DNA of 64,000 nt. Source: Nageia nagi. Its lineage: Eukaryota; Pinophyta. Position 1 is the stretch's first letter. Every line of letters starts with the position of its first letter. The notes beneath the pieces were generated by a model, which saw only the letters and a program-made list of their open reading frames with translations, was not told where the DNA came from and did not search any database. Location of the stretch: the NCBI GenBank assembly GCA_050084985.1, contig JBITNC010000001.1, positions 179,242,001-179,306,000 on the forward strand, in the 5' to 3' direction. Both the position numbers and the translations under genes were made by a program. Shown one piece after another: positions 32,607-45,896 of the stretch.

Positions 32607-35261
32607 GATTCTTGCTCCTTGAAATACACCCTAATTTCTCAACCAATCTAACAATTATAATTTTGGTAACCTCATGTGCTTTGATTTCCTTATTTTCAAA
32701 CATTCAACTATTCCTTTACTACCAAACCTACCACCACATGTTACCAAGCACCATGTTCCAAAATTTCTTATTCCCCTTGGTTTTCTCCTATAGTATCCAT
32801 TATTATATACATTATATGACATCTTTAGGTAAAATCCATTGTATCCTCATTATTTTGCATATCATACTTCAAACATTCTCTATGTACTCACAGTGTAGGA
32901 AAATATGGTCAATATCTTCTTCTTTTTTAAATAGAAAACACCTATTGACCATAGTAAAACCTCTTCTCTATAAGTTATCTATGGTTAACAACCTCTTTCT
33001 TTCCACCAGCCATAGGAAAAAGGCAATTCTAGGCATCAATTTGGCTTTCTAAATATTTTTCGATATTCTTTTCTCCTCATGTTTTGTAGTAATATTGCTC
33101 AAAGTTATAATTTCCTCTTTCACCCTATATTGTCCATAAGGAATTGATTTCAAAATAGGTTTCCCTTCCTAGTCATTGAGCTTTATCTTAGACTTATTTA
33201 GTTCCTTTTGTAACTATTTTACCTGATTCGTTATTTTGCCTTTGGTTGGTCTATGGATCTACCAGGTTTTGGAATCCTTATTAAAATATTGATCAATTAT
33301 ATTTCCTTTTTACTTCAAGGCCTAGTAATCTCATTCTTTAAACTCCTTTATTTTAATAAGTGCGTCCTCCTTCAAATAGGCATATTCCCTCATGTGGCTC
33401 TCCTTTCCATTTCCTAGCTCCTGTAGCATTGATTCTTGGATCTTTGGGGTGATCATTATTATACCATTCTAGAAAGGTAATCCATAAGATGGATTTTGAA
33501 TTCTCAAGATACAATTTAGGTCCATCATATACTTTTCCTTACATGTGTGAATCCATTCCTTTTTTTTCATTATGTGCTATCTATCAAACCACTTTTCCCC
33601 TTAAGGCTTGACTTACTTACTTCATTTTCCTCATACCTAATCCTCCCTAACTATTTTCCACACATACAAGATCCCATTTTACGAGGGTAAGTTTTTTTTT
33701 TTTTTGAATCTCCTAACAATAAGAAATGGTTGCATATTTTTTCTATCTTTTCATTGATATTTATAGGCAATTTGAAGACTATAGCACTGTAAATAGGCAT
33801 ACTTTGGAGAATTGATTTAATGAGGATTAGTTTACCTACATAACTCAGTCAATTTTCCTTCCAACCTATTAGTTTATTTTGGATTTTTTTGTATAAGTGC
33901 ATCTCTATAACAAGATTTAAATCTTCCAACAAATAGAGGCATTCCTAAGTATTTGGTTGATAGTTCATCTATCTTGGCTCCCTAGATCTTAGTTATGGTT
34001 TTCTTACTTGCTTCCAAGCAATTTAGGAAATAAAATTTTATTTTATACAAATTTATTTTTGATGTAATGCTTTTCCATACATGCTCAAAATTTTCTTGAA
34101 GGAGATTGCCTCCTTTCTCTTAGCTTTACCAAAAAGAATTGTATCATCAACAAATTGTGATGTGTTGTTGCCTTACAATTAGGAGCTAGTATTACCCCTT
34201 TGAAGATCTCCATGTCCCTAGAAAGTTTAATCATTCTTCCTAGCACTTCTTCCATTGTAATAAATAGATAAGGTGACATTGGGTCTCCTTTCTTAAGCTC
34301 TCTTTAGGATTTAAAATAGCCTATTGCTTCTCCATTAATGATGATAGAAAACATTGGTGAAGAATATACATTCTATTATCCACTTTCTTAATATTTCTCC
34401 AAATCTAAATTTTTGTAATACTAGGTCAAAAAAGACCAGCTTACTAAGTCATAAGTCTTTTCTATATCTAGCTTAACCACCATGGTCATATTTTTCTTTT
34501 AGTGTATTGAACAAAGAACCTCATGCATCTGAATAATTTCATCTATTATCTATCTACCTTTGACAAAGCCATCTTTCTCTATGGATATGATGTGAGGCAT
34601 TAATGGCTTTATTCTTTCTACCATAATTTTGGTGATGGTTTTATAAGCAACATTGCATAGGATTATAGGTCTATAGTATTTGAATTCCTTTTCTTCTTAT
34701 GTCTTAGGGATTAAGGTGAGAAAAGTGTTATTCCATTATTTTAGAAGTCTTTCTTTTTTGAAAAATTCTTTTATAGAGTACCATAGGTCCTTCCATAATT
34801 TACCAATTCTTTTGGAAAAAACTAGGTTGAAAACCATCTAGTCTAGGAGCTTTGTTAGCTTCCATTAGAAAGAGTGCCTATTTGACTTCTTCTTTACTAG
34901 TTTGTTCCTATAACACTTCATTTTACTACTGTATTATAAGTTTTGTAATATTTGTAGTAATTTTCCTCTTGGTTATATTATTGTTTCTTTGATCCACTAT
35001 AAGTAGACCTTTATAGAATCCCTCTACTTATTATTTTATTTCCTTTTCTTCTAGGTTATACCTCCCTATATTCTTCTGATCTCATTGATCTTGTTATAAC
35101 TTCATCTTCCTATGGTAGTGATTCTAAAGAACTTTGTATTTTTTCCCCTTCTTTCAACTATGTAGCTCTGTAAGTAAGTAATTTCTCTTCCTTGTCAAGC
35201 TCACTAGTTCTTCCTATAATCATAAATTCATTCTCTATTCTTTCTAGTTTTTCTTACATGT
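32607..35261 (-). repeat. Array unit 5
   Basis: A 2,655-bp unit, very close to unit 4 (shared GGAATTGATTT near 33,142 and ACACATACAAG near 33,660). The minus-strand RT segment is 34279-34085. Confidence 0.9.
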
Positions 35262-37914
35262 GATTCTTGCTCCTTGAAATACACCCTAATTTTCTCAACC
35301 AATCTAACAATTATAATTTTGGTAACCTCATGTGCTTTGATTTCCTTATTTTAAAACATTCAACTATTCCTTTACTACCAAACCTACCACCACATGTTAC
35401 CAAGCACCATGTTCCAAAATTTCTTTTTCCCCTTGGTTTTCTCCCATAGTATCCATTATTATATACATTATATGACATCTTTAGTTAAAATCCATTGTAT
35501 CCTCATTATTTTGCATATCATACTTCAAACATTCTCTATGTACTCATAGTGTAGGAAAATATGGTCAATATCTTCTTATTTTTTAAATAGAAAACACCTA
35601 TTGACCATAGTAAAACCTCTTCTCTATAAGTTATCTATGGTTAACAACCTCTTTCTTTCCACCAGCCATAGGAAAAAGGCAATTCTAGGCATCAATTTGG
35701 CTTTCTAAATATTTTTCCATATTCTTTTCTCCTCATGTTTTGTAGTAATATTGCTCAAAGTTATAATTTCCTCTTTCACCCTATATTGTCCATAAGGCAT
35801 TGATTTCAAAATAGGTTTCCCTTCCTAGTCATTGAGCTTTATCTTAGACTTATTTAGTTCCTTTTGTAACTATTTTACCTGATTCGTTATTTTGCCTTTG
35901 GTTGGTCTATGGATCTACCAGGTTTTGGAATCCTTATTAAAATATTGATCAATTATATTTCATTTATACTTCAAGGCCTAGTAATCTCATTCTTTAAACT
36001 CCTTTATTTTAATAAGTGGGTCCTCCTTCAAATAGGCATATTCCCTCATGTGGCTCTCCTTTCCATTTCCTAGCTCCTGTTGTAGCATTGATTCTTGGAT
36101 CTTTGGGGTGATCGTTATTATACCATTCTAGAAAGGTAATCCATAAGATGGATTTTGAATTCTCAAGATACAATTTAGGTCCATCATATACTTTTCCTTA
36201 AATGTGTGAATCCATTCCTTTTTTTTCATTATGTGCTATCTATCAAACCACTTTTTCCCCTTAAGGCTTGACTTACTTATTCATTTTCCTCATACCTAAT
36301 CCTCCCTAACTATTTTCCATACACACAAGATCCCATCTTACGAGGGTAAGTTTTTTTTTTTTTTGAATCTCCTAACCATAAGAAATGGTTGCATATTTTT
36401 TCTATCTTTTCATTGATATTTATAGGCAATTTGAAGACTATAGCACTGTAAATAGGCATACTTTGGAGAATTGATTTAATGAGGATTAGTTTACCTACAT
36501 AACTCAGTCAATTTTCCTTCCAACCTATTAGTTTATTTTGGATTTTTTTGTATAAGTGCATCTCTATAACAAGATTTAAATCTTCCAACAAATAGAGGCA
36601 TTCCTAAGTATTTGGATGATAGTTCATCAATCTTGGCTTCCTAGATCTTAGTTATGGTTTTCTTACTTGCTTCCAAGCAATTTAGGAAATAAAATTTTAT
36701 TTTATACAAAGTTAGTTTTTGATGTAATGCTTTTTCATACATGCTCAAAATTTTCTTGAAGGAGATTTCCTCCTTTCTCTTCGCTTTACCAAAAAGAATT
36801 GTATCATCAACAAATTGTGATGAGTTGTTGCCTTACAATTAGGAGCTAGTATTACCCCTTTCAAGATCTCCATGTCCCTAGAATGTTTAATCATTCTCCC
36901 TAGCACTTCTTCCATTGTAATAAATAGATAAGGTGACATTGGGTCTCCTTTCTTAAGCTCTCTTTAGGATTTAAAATAGCCTATTGCTTCTCCATTAATG
37001 ATGATAGAAAACATTGGTGAAGATATACATTCTATTATCCACTTTCTTAATATTTCTCCAAATCTAAATTTTTGTAATACTAGGTCAAAAAGACCAGCTT
37101 ACTAAGTCATAAGTCTTTTCTATATCTAGCTTAACCACCGTGGTCATATTTTTCTTTTATTGTATTGAACAAAGAACCTCATGCATCTGAATAATTTCAT
37201 CTATTTTCTATCTACCTTTGACAAAGCCATCTTTCTCTATGGATATGATGTGAGGCATTAATGGCTTTATTCTTTCTACCATAATTTTGGTGATGGTTTT
37301 ATAAGCAACATTGCATAGGATTATAGGTCTATAGTATTTGAATTCCTTTTCTTCTTATGTCTTAGGGATTAACGTGAGAAAAGTGTTATAACATTATTTT
37401 AGAAGTTTTTCTTTTTGAAAAATTCTTTTATAGAGTACCATAGGTCCTTCCATAATTTACCAATTCTTTTGGAAAAAACTAGGTTGAAAACCGTCTAGTC
37501 TAGGAGCTTTGTTAGCTTCCATTAAAAGAGTGCCTATTTGACTTCTTCTTTAGTAGTTTGTTCCTATAACACTTCATTTTACTACTGTATTATAAGTTTT
37601 GTAATATTTGTAGTAATTTTCCTCTTGGTTATATTATTGTTTCTTTGATCCACTATAAGTAGACCTTTATAGAATCCCTCTACTTATTATTTTATTCCTT
37701 TTCTTCTAAGGTTATACCTCCCTATATTCTTCTGATCTCATTGATCTTGTTATAACTTCATCTTCCTATGGTAGTGATTCTAAAGAACTTTGTATTTTTT
37801 CCCCTTCTTTCAACTAGTAGCTCTGCAAGAAGTAATTTCTCTTCCTTGTCAAGCTCACTAGTTCTTCCTATAATCTAAATTCATTCTCTATTCTTTCTAG
37901 TTTTTCTTACATGT
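35262..37914 (-). repeat. Array unit 6
   Basis: A 2,653-bp unit. It is the first of the four-unit block that shares TCTTCGCTTTACC (near 36,778) and TTAACGTGAGAAAAGTG (near 37,369), against TCTTAGC and TTAAGGTGAG in the other units. Confidence 0.9.
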
Positions 37915-40576
37915 GATTCTTGCTCCTTGAAATACACCCTAATTTTCTCAACCAATCTAACAATTATAATTTTGGTAACCTCATGTGCTTTGATTTCCTT
38001 ATTTTAAAACATTCAACTATTCCTTTACTACCAAACCTACCACCACATGTTACCAAGCACCATGTTCCAAAATTTCTTTTTCCCCTTGGTTTTCTCCCAT
38101 AGTATCCATTATTATATACATTATATGACATCTTTAGGTAAAATCCATTGTATCCTCATTATTTTGCATATCATACTTCAAACATTCTCTATGTACTCAT
38201 AGTGTAGGAAAATATGGTCAATATCTTCTTATTTTTTAAATAGAAAACACCTATTGACCATAGTAAAACCTCTTCTCTATAAGTTATCTATGGTTAACAA
38301 CCTCTTTCCTTCCACCAGCCATAGGAAAAAGGCAATTCTAGGCATCAATTTGGCTTTCTAAATATTTTTCCATATTCTTTTCTCCTCATGTTTTGTAGTA
38401 ATATTGCTCAAAGTTATAATTTCCTCTTTCACCCTATATTGTCCATAAGGCATTGATTTCAAAATAGGTTTCCCTTCCTAGTCATTGAGCTTTATCTTAG
38501 ACTTATTTAGTTCCTTTTGTAACTATTTTACCTGATTCGTTATTTTGCCTTTGGTTGGTCTATGGATCTACCAGGTTTTGGAATCCTTATTAAAATATTG
38601 ATCAATTATATTTCATTTATACTTCAAGGCCTAGTAATCTCATTCTTTAAACTCCTTTATTTTAATAAGTGGGTCCTCCTTCAAATAGGCATATTCCCTC
38701 ACGTGGCTCTCCTTTCCATTTCCTAGCTCCTTTGTAGCATTGATTCTTGGATCTTTGGGGTGATCGTTATTATACCATTCTAGAAAGGTAATCCATAAGA
38801 TGGATTTTGAATTCTCAAGATACAATTTAGGTCCATCATATACTTTTCCTTACATGTGTGAATCCATTCCTTTTTTTTCATTATGTGCTATCTATCAAAC
38901 CACTTTTCCCCTTAAGGCTTGACTTACTTACTTCATTTTCCTCATACCTAATTCTCCCTAACTATTTTCCATACACACAAGATCCCATCTTACGAGGGTA
39001 AGTTTTTTTTTTTTTTTTTGAATCTCCTAACCATAAGAAATGGTTGCATATTTTTTCTATCTTTTCATTGATATTTATAGGCAATTTGAAGACTATAGCA
39101 CTGTAAATAGGCATACTTTGGAGAATTGATTTAATGAGGATTAGTTTACCTACATAACTCAGTCAATTTTCCTTCCAACCTATTAGTTTATTTTGGATTT
39201 TTTTGTATAAGTGCATCTCTATAACAAGATTTAAATCTTCCAACAAATAGAGGCATTCCTAAGTATTTGGATGATAGTTCATCAATCTTGGCTTCCTAGA
39301 TCTTAGTTATGGTTTTCTTACTTGCTTCCAAGCAATTTAGGAAATAAAATTTTATTTTATACAAAGTTAGTTTTTGATGTAATGCTTTTTCATACATGCT
39401 CAAAATTTTCTTGAAGGAGATTTCCTCCTTTCTCTTCGCTTTACCAAAAAGAATTGTATCATCAACAAATTGTGATGAGTTGTTGCCTTACAATTAGGAG
39501 CTAGTATTACCCCTTTCAAGATCTCCATGTCCCTAGAATGTTTAATCATTCTCCCTAGCACTTCTTCCATTGTAATAAATAGATAAGGTGACATTGGGTC
39601 TCCTTTCTTAAGCTCTCTTTAGGATTTAAAATAGCCTATTGCTTCTCCATTAATGATGATAGAAAACATTGGTGAAGATATACATTCTATTATCCACTTT
39701 CTTAATATTTCTCCAAATCTAAATTTTTGTAATACTAGGTCAAAAAAGACCAGCTTACTAAGTCATAAGTCTTTTCTATATCTAGCTTAACCACCGTGGT
39801 CATATTTTTCTTTTATTGTATTGAACAAAGAACCTCATGCATCTGAATAATTTCATCTATTTTCTATCTACCTTTGACAAAGCCATCTTTCTCTATGGAT
39901 ATGATGTGAGGCAGTAATGGCTTTATTCTTTCTACCATAATTTTGGTGATGGTTTTATAAGCAACATTGCATAGGATTATAGGTCTATAGTGTTTGAATT
40001 CCTTTTCTTCTTATGTCTTAGGGATTAACGTGAGAAAAGTGTTATAACATTATTTTAGAAGTTTTTCTTTTTTGAAAAATTCTTTTTAGAGTACCATAGG
40101 TCCTTCCCCATAATTTACCAATTCTTTTGGAAAAAACTAGGTTGAAAACCATCTAGTCTAGGAGCTTTGTTAGCTTCCATTAGAAAGAGTGCCTATTTGA
40201 CTTCTTCTTTAGTAGTTTGTTCCTATAACACTTCATTTTACTACTCTATTATAAGTTTTGGCATATTTGTAGTAATTTTCCTCTTGGTTATATTATTGTT
40301 TCTTTGATCCACTATAAGTAGACCTTTATAGAATCCCTCTACTTATTATTTTATTCCCTTTTCTTCTAAGGTTATACCTCCCTATATTCTTCTAATCTCA
40401 TTGATCTTGTTATAACTTCATCTTCCTATGGTAGTGATTCTAAAGAACTTTGTATTTTTTCCCCTTCTTTCAACTAGGTAGCTCTGCAAGAAGTAATTTC
40501 TCTTCCTTGTCAATCTCACTGGTTCTTCTTATAATTGTAAATTCATTCTCTATTCTTTCTAGTTTTTCTTACATGT
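37915..40576 (-). repeat. Array unit 7
   Basis: A 2,662-bp unit with the longest T tract class (17 T, near 39,003). Its left part (TTTTAAAACATTC, CTTTCCTTCCACC) matches unit 9 rather than its neighbour unit 8. Its right end (ATAATTGTAAATTC) matches unit 8. Confidence 0.9.
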
Positions 40577-43231
40577 GATTCTTGCTCCTTGAAATACACC
40601 CTAATTTTCTCAACCAATCTAACAATTATAATTTTGGTAACCTCATGTGCTTGATTTCCTTATTTTCAAACATTCAACTATTCCTTTACTTCCAAACCTA
40701 CCACCACATGTTACCAAGCACCATGTTCCAAAATTTCTTATTTCCCCTTGGTTTTCTCCCATAGTATCCATTATTATATACATTATATGACATCTTTAGG
40801 TAAAATCCATTTATCCTCATTATTTTGCATATCATACTTCAAACATTCTCTATGTACTCACAGTGTAGGAAAATATGGTCAATATCTTCTTCTTTTTTAC
40901 ATAGAAAACACCTATTTACCATAGTGAAACCTCTTCTCTATAAGTTATCTATGGTTAACAACCTCTTTCTGTCCACCAGCCATAGGAAAAAGGCAATTCT
41001 AGGCATCAATTTGGCTTTCTAAATATTTTTCCATATTCTTTTCTCCTCATGTTTTGTAGTAATATTGCTAAAGTTATAATTTCCTCTTTCACTCTATATT
41101 GTCCATAAGGCATTGATTTCAAAATAGGTTTCCCTTCCTAGTCATTGAGCTTTATCTTAGACTTATTTAGTTCCTTTTGTAACTATTTTACCTGATTCGT
41201 TATTTTGCCTTTGGTTGGTCTATGGATCTACCAGGTTTTGGAATCCTTATTAAAATATTGATCAATTATATTTCCATTTATACTTCAAGGCCTAGTAATC
41301 TCATTCTTTAAACTCCTTTATTTTAATAAGTGGGTCCTCCTTCAAATAGGCATATTCCCTCATGGGCTCTCCTTTCCATTTCTAACTCCTTGTAGCATTG
41401 ATTCTTGGATCTTTGGGGTGATCGTTATTATACCATTCTAGAAAGGTAATCCATAAGATGGATTTGAATTCTCAAGATACAATTTAGGTCCATCATATAC
41501 TTTTCCTTACATGTGTGAATCCATTCCTTTTTTTTCATTATGTGCTATCTATCAAACCACTTTTCCCCTTAAGGCTTGACTTACTTACTTCATTTTCCTC
41601 ATACCTAATCCTCCCTAACTATTTTCCATACACACAAGATCCCATCTTACGAGGGTAAGTTTTTTTTTTTTTTTTTGAATCTCCAACCATAAGAAATGGT
41701 TGCATATTTTTTCTATCTTTTCATTGATATTTATAGGCAAATTGAAGACTATAGCACTGTAAATAGGCATACTTTGGAGAATTGATTTAATGAGGATTAG
41801 TTTACCTACATAACTCAGTCAATTTTCCTTCCAACCTATTAGTTTATTTTGGATTTTTTTGTATAAGTGCATCTCTATAACAAGATTTAAATCTTCCAAC
41901 AAATAGAGGCATTCCTAAGTATTTGGATGATAGTTCATTATCTTGGCTTCCTAGATCTTAGTTATGGTTTTCTTACTTGCTTCCAAGCAATTTAGGAAAT
42001 AAAATTTTATTTTATACAAAGTTAGTTTTTGATGTAATGCTTTTTCATACATGCTCAAAATTTTCTTGAAGGAGATTTCCTCCTTTCTCTTCGCTTTACC
42101 AAAAAGAATTGTATCATCAACAAATTGTGATGAGTTGTTGCCTTACAATTAGGAGCTAGTATTACCCCTTTCAAGATCTCCATGTCCCTAGAATGTTTAA
42201 TCATTCTCCCTAGCACTTCTTCCATTGTAATAAATAGATAAGGTGACATTGGGTCTCCTTTCTTAAGCTCTCTTTAGGATTTAAAATAGCCTATTGCTTC
42301 TCCATTAATGATGATAGAAAACATTGGTGAAGATATACATTCTATTATCCACTTTCTTAATATTTCTCCAAATCTAAATTTTTGTAATACTAGGTCAAAA
42401 AAGACCAGCTTACTAAGTCATAAGTCTTTTCTATATCTAGCTTAACCACCATGGTCATATTTTTCTTTTATTGTATTGAACAAAGAACCTCATGCATCTG
42501 AATAATTTCATCTATTTTCTATCTACCTTTGACAAAGCCATCTTTCTCTATGGATATGATGTGAGGCAGTAATGGCTTTATTCTTTCTACCATAATTTTG
42601 GTGATGGTTTTATAAGCAACATTGCATAGGATTATAGGTCTATAGTGTTTGAATTCCTTTTCTTCTTATGTCTTAGGGATTAACGTGAGAAAAGTGTTAT
42701 AACATTATTTTAGAAGTTTTTCTTTTTTGAAAAATTCTTTTATAGAGTACCATAGGTCCTTCCCCATAATTTACCAATTCTTTTGGAAAAAACTAGGTTG
42801 AAAACCATCTAGTCTAGGAGCTTTGTTAGCTTCCATTAGAAAGAGTGCCTATTTGACTTCTTCTTTAGTAGTTTGTTCCTATAACACTTCATTTTACTAC
42901 TCTATTATAAGTTTTGGATATTTGTAGTAATTTTCCTCTTGGTTATATTATTGTTTCTTTGATCCACTATAAGTAGACCTTTATAGAATCCCTCTACTTA
43001 TTATTTTATTCCCTTTTCTTCTAAGGTTATACCTCCCTATATTCTTCTAATCTCATTGATCTTGTTATAACTTCATCTTCCTATGGTAGTGATTCTAAAG
43101 AACTTTGTATTTTTTCCCCTTCTTTCAACTAGGTAGCTCTGCAAGAAGTAATTTCTCTTCCTTGTCAATCTCACTGGTTCTTCTTATAATTGTAAATTCA
43201 TTCTCTATTCTTTCTAGTTTTTCTTACATGT
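40577..43231 (-). repeat. Array unit 8
   Basis: A 2,655-bp unit. Its left part (TTACATAGAAAACACC, GTGAAACCTC, CTGTCCACC) matches unit 10. Its RT part belongs with units 6, 7 and 9. Confidence 0.9.
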
Positions 43232-45896
43232 GATTCTTGCTCCTTGAAATACACCCTAATTTTCTCAACCAATCTAACAATTATAATTTTGGTAACCTCA
43301 TGTGCTTTGATTTCCTTATTTTAAAACATTCAACTATTCCTTTACTACCAAACCTACCACCACATGTTACCAAGCACCATGTTCCAAAATTTCTTTTCCC
43401 CTTGGTTTTCTCCCATAGTATCCATTATTATATACATTATATGACATCTTTAGGTAAAATCCATTGTAATCCTCATTATTTTGCATATCATACTTCAAAC
43501 ATTCTCTATGTACTCAAGTGTAGGAAAATATGGTCAATATCTTCTTATTTTTTAATAGAAAACACCTATTGACCATAGTAAAACCTCTTCTCTATAAGTT
43601 ATCTATGGTTAACAACCTCTTTCCTTCCACCAGCCATAGGAAAAAGGCAATTCTAGGCATCAATTTGGCTTTCTAAATATTTTTCCATATTCTTTTCTCC
43701 TCATGTTTTGTAGTAATATTGCTTCAAAGTTATAATTTCCTCTTTCACCCTATATTGTCCATAAGGCATTGATTTCAAAATAGGTTTCCCTTCCTTGTCA
43801 TTGAGCTTTATCTTAGACTTATTTAGTTCCTTTTGTAACTATTTTACCTGATTCGTTATTTTGCCTTTGGTTGGTCTATGGATCTACCAGGTTTTGGAAT
43901 CCTTATTAAAATATTGATCAATTATATTTCATTTATACTTCAAGGCCTAGTAATCTCATTCTTTAAACTCCTTTATTTTAATAATGGGTCCTCCTTCAAA
44001 TAGGCATATTCCCTCACTGTGGCTCTCCTTTCCATTTCTAGCTCCTGTTGTAGCATTGATTCTTGGATCTTTGGGGTGATCGTTATTATACCATTCTAGA
44101 AAGGTAATCCATAAGATGGATTTTGAATTCTCAAGATACAATTTAGGTCCATCATATACTTTTCCTTACATGTGTGAATCCATTCCTTTTTTTTCATTAT
44201 GTGCTATCTATCAAACCACTTTTCCCCTTAAGGCTTGACTTACTTACTTCATTTTCCTCATACCTAATCCTCCCTAACTATTTTCCATACACACAAGATC
44301 CCATCTTACGAGGGTAAGTTTTTTTTTTTTTTTTGAATCTCCAAAACCATAAGAAATGGTTGCATATTTTTTCTATCTTTTCATTGATATTTATAGGCAA
44401 TTGAAGACTATAGCACTGTAAATAGGCATACTTTGGAGAATTGATTTAATGAGGATTAGTTTACCTACATAACTCAGTCAATTTTCCTTCCAACCTATTA
44501 GTTTATTTTGGATTTTTTTGTATAAGTGCATCTCTATAACAAGATTTAAATCTTCCAACAAATAGAGGCATTCCTAAGTATTTGGATGATAGTTCATAAA
44601 TCTTGGCTTCCTAGATCTTAGTTATGGTTTTCTTACTTGCTTCCAAGCAATTTAGGAAATAAAATTTTATTTTATACAAAGTTAGTTTTTGATGTAATGC
44701 TTTTTCATACATGCTCAAAATTTTCTTGAAGGAGATTTCCTCCTTTCTCTTCGCTTTACCAAAAAGAATTGTATCATCAACAAATTGTGATGAGTTGTTG
44801 CCTTACAATTAGGAGCTAGTATTACCCCTTTCAAGATCTCCATGTCCCTAGAATGTTTAATCATTCTCCCTAGCACTTCTTCCATTGTAATAAATAGATA
44901 AGGTGACATTGGGTCTCCTTTCTTAAGCTCTCTTTAGGATTTAAAATAGCCTATTGCTTCTCCATTAATGATGATAGAAAACATTGGTGAAGATATACAT
45001 TCTATTATCCACTTTCTTAAAAATTTCCCCAAAATCTAAATTTTTGTAATACTAGGTCAAAAAAGCCCAGCTTACTAAGTCTAAGTCTTTTCTATATCTA
45101 GCTTAACCACCATGGTCAATTTTTCTTTTTTTTTGTATTGAAAAAAAACCCTCATGCATCTAAATTTAATTTCATCTATTTTCTATTACCTTTGAAAAAA
45201 GCCATCTTTCTCTATGGATATGATGTGAGGCAGTAATGGCTTTATTCTTTCTACCATAATTTTGGTGATGGTTTTATAAGCAACATTGCATAGGATTATA
45301 GGTCTATAGTGTTTTAATTCCTTTTCTTCTTATGTCTTAGGGATTAACGTGAGAAAAGTGTTATAACATTATTTTAGAAGTTTTTCTTTTTTGAAAAATT
45401 CTTTTATAGAGTACCATAGGTCCTTCCCCATAATTTACCAATTCTTTTGGAAAAAACTAGGTTGAAAACCATCTAGTCTAGGAGCTTTGTTAGCTTCCAT
45501 TAGAAAGAGTGCCTATTTGACTTCTTCTTTAGTAGTTTGTTCCTATAACACTTCATTTTACTACTCTATTATAAGTTTTGGCATATTTGTAGTAATTTTC
45601 CTCTTGGTTATATTATTGTTTCTTTGATCCACTATAAGTAGACCTTTATAGAATCCCTCTACTTATTATTTTATTCCCTTTTCTTCTAACTTTATACCTC
45701 CCTATATTCTTTTGATCTCATTGATCCTGTTATAACTTCATCTTCCTATGGTAGTGATTCTAAAGAACTTTGTATTTTTTCCCCTTCTTTCAACTATGTA
45801 GCTCTGTAAGAAGTAATTTCTCTTCCTTGTTAAGATCACTGGTTCTTCTTATAATCATAAATTCATTCTCTATTCTTTCTAGTTTTTCTTACATGT
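43232..45896 (-). repeat. Array unit 9
   Basis: A 2,665-bp unit. The left part is like unit 7, and the right end (GATCATT-type, ATAATCATAAATTC) is like unit 10. It contains a dense cluster of small differences at 45,015-45,200. Confidence 0.9.
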
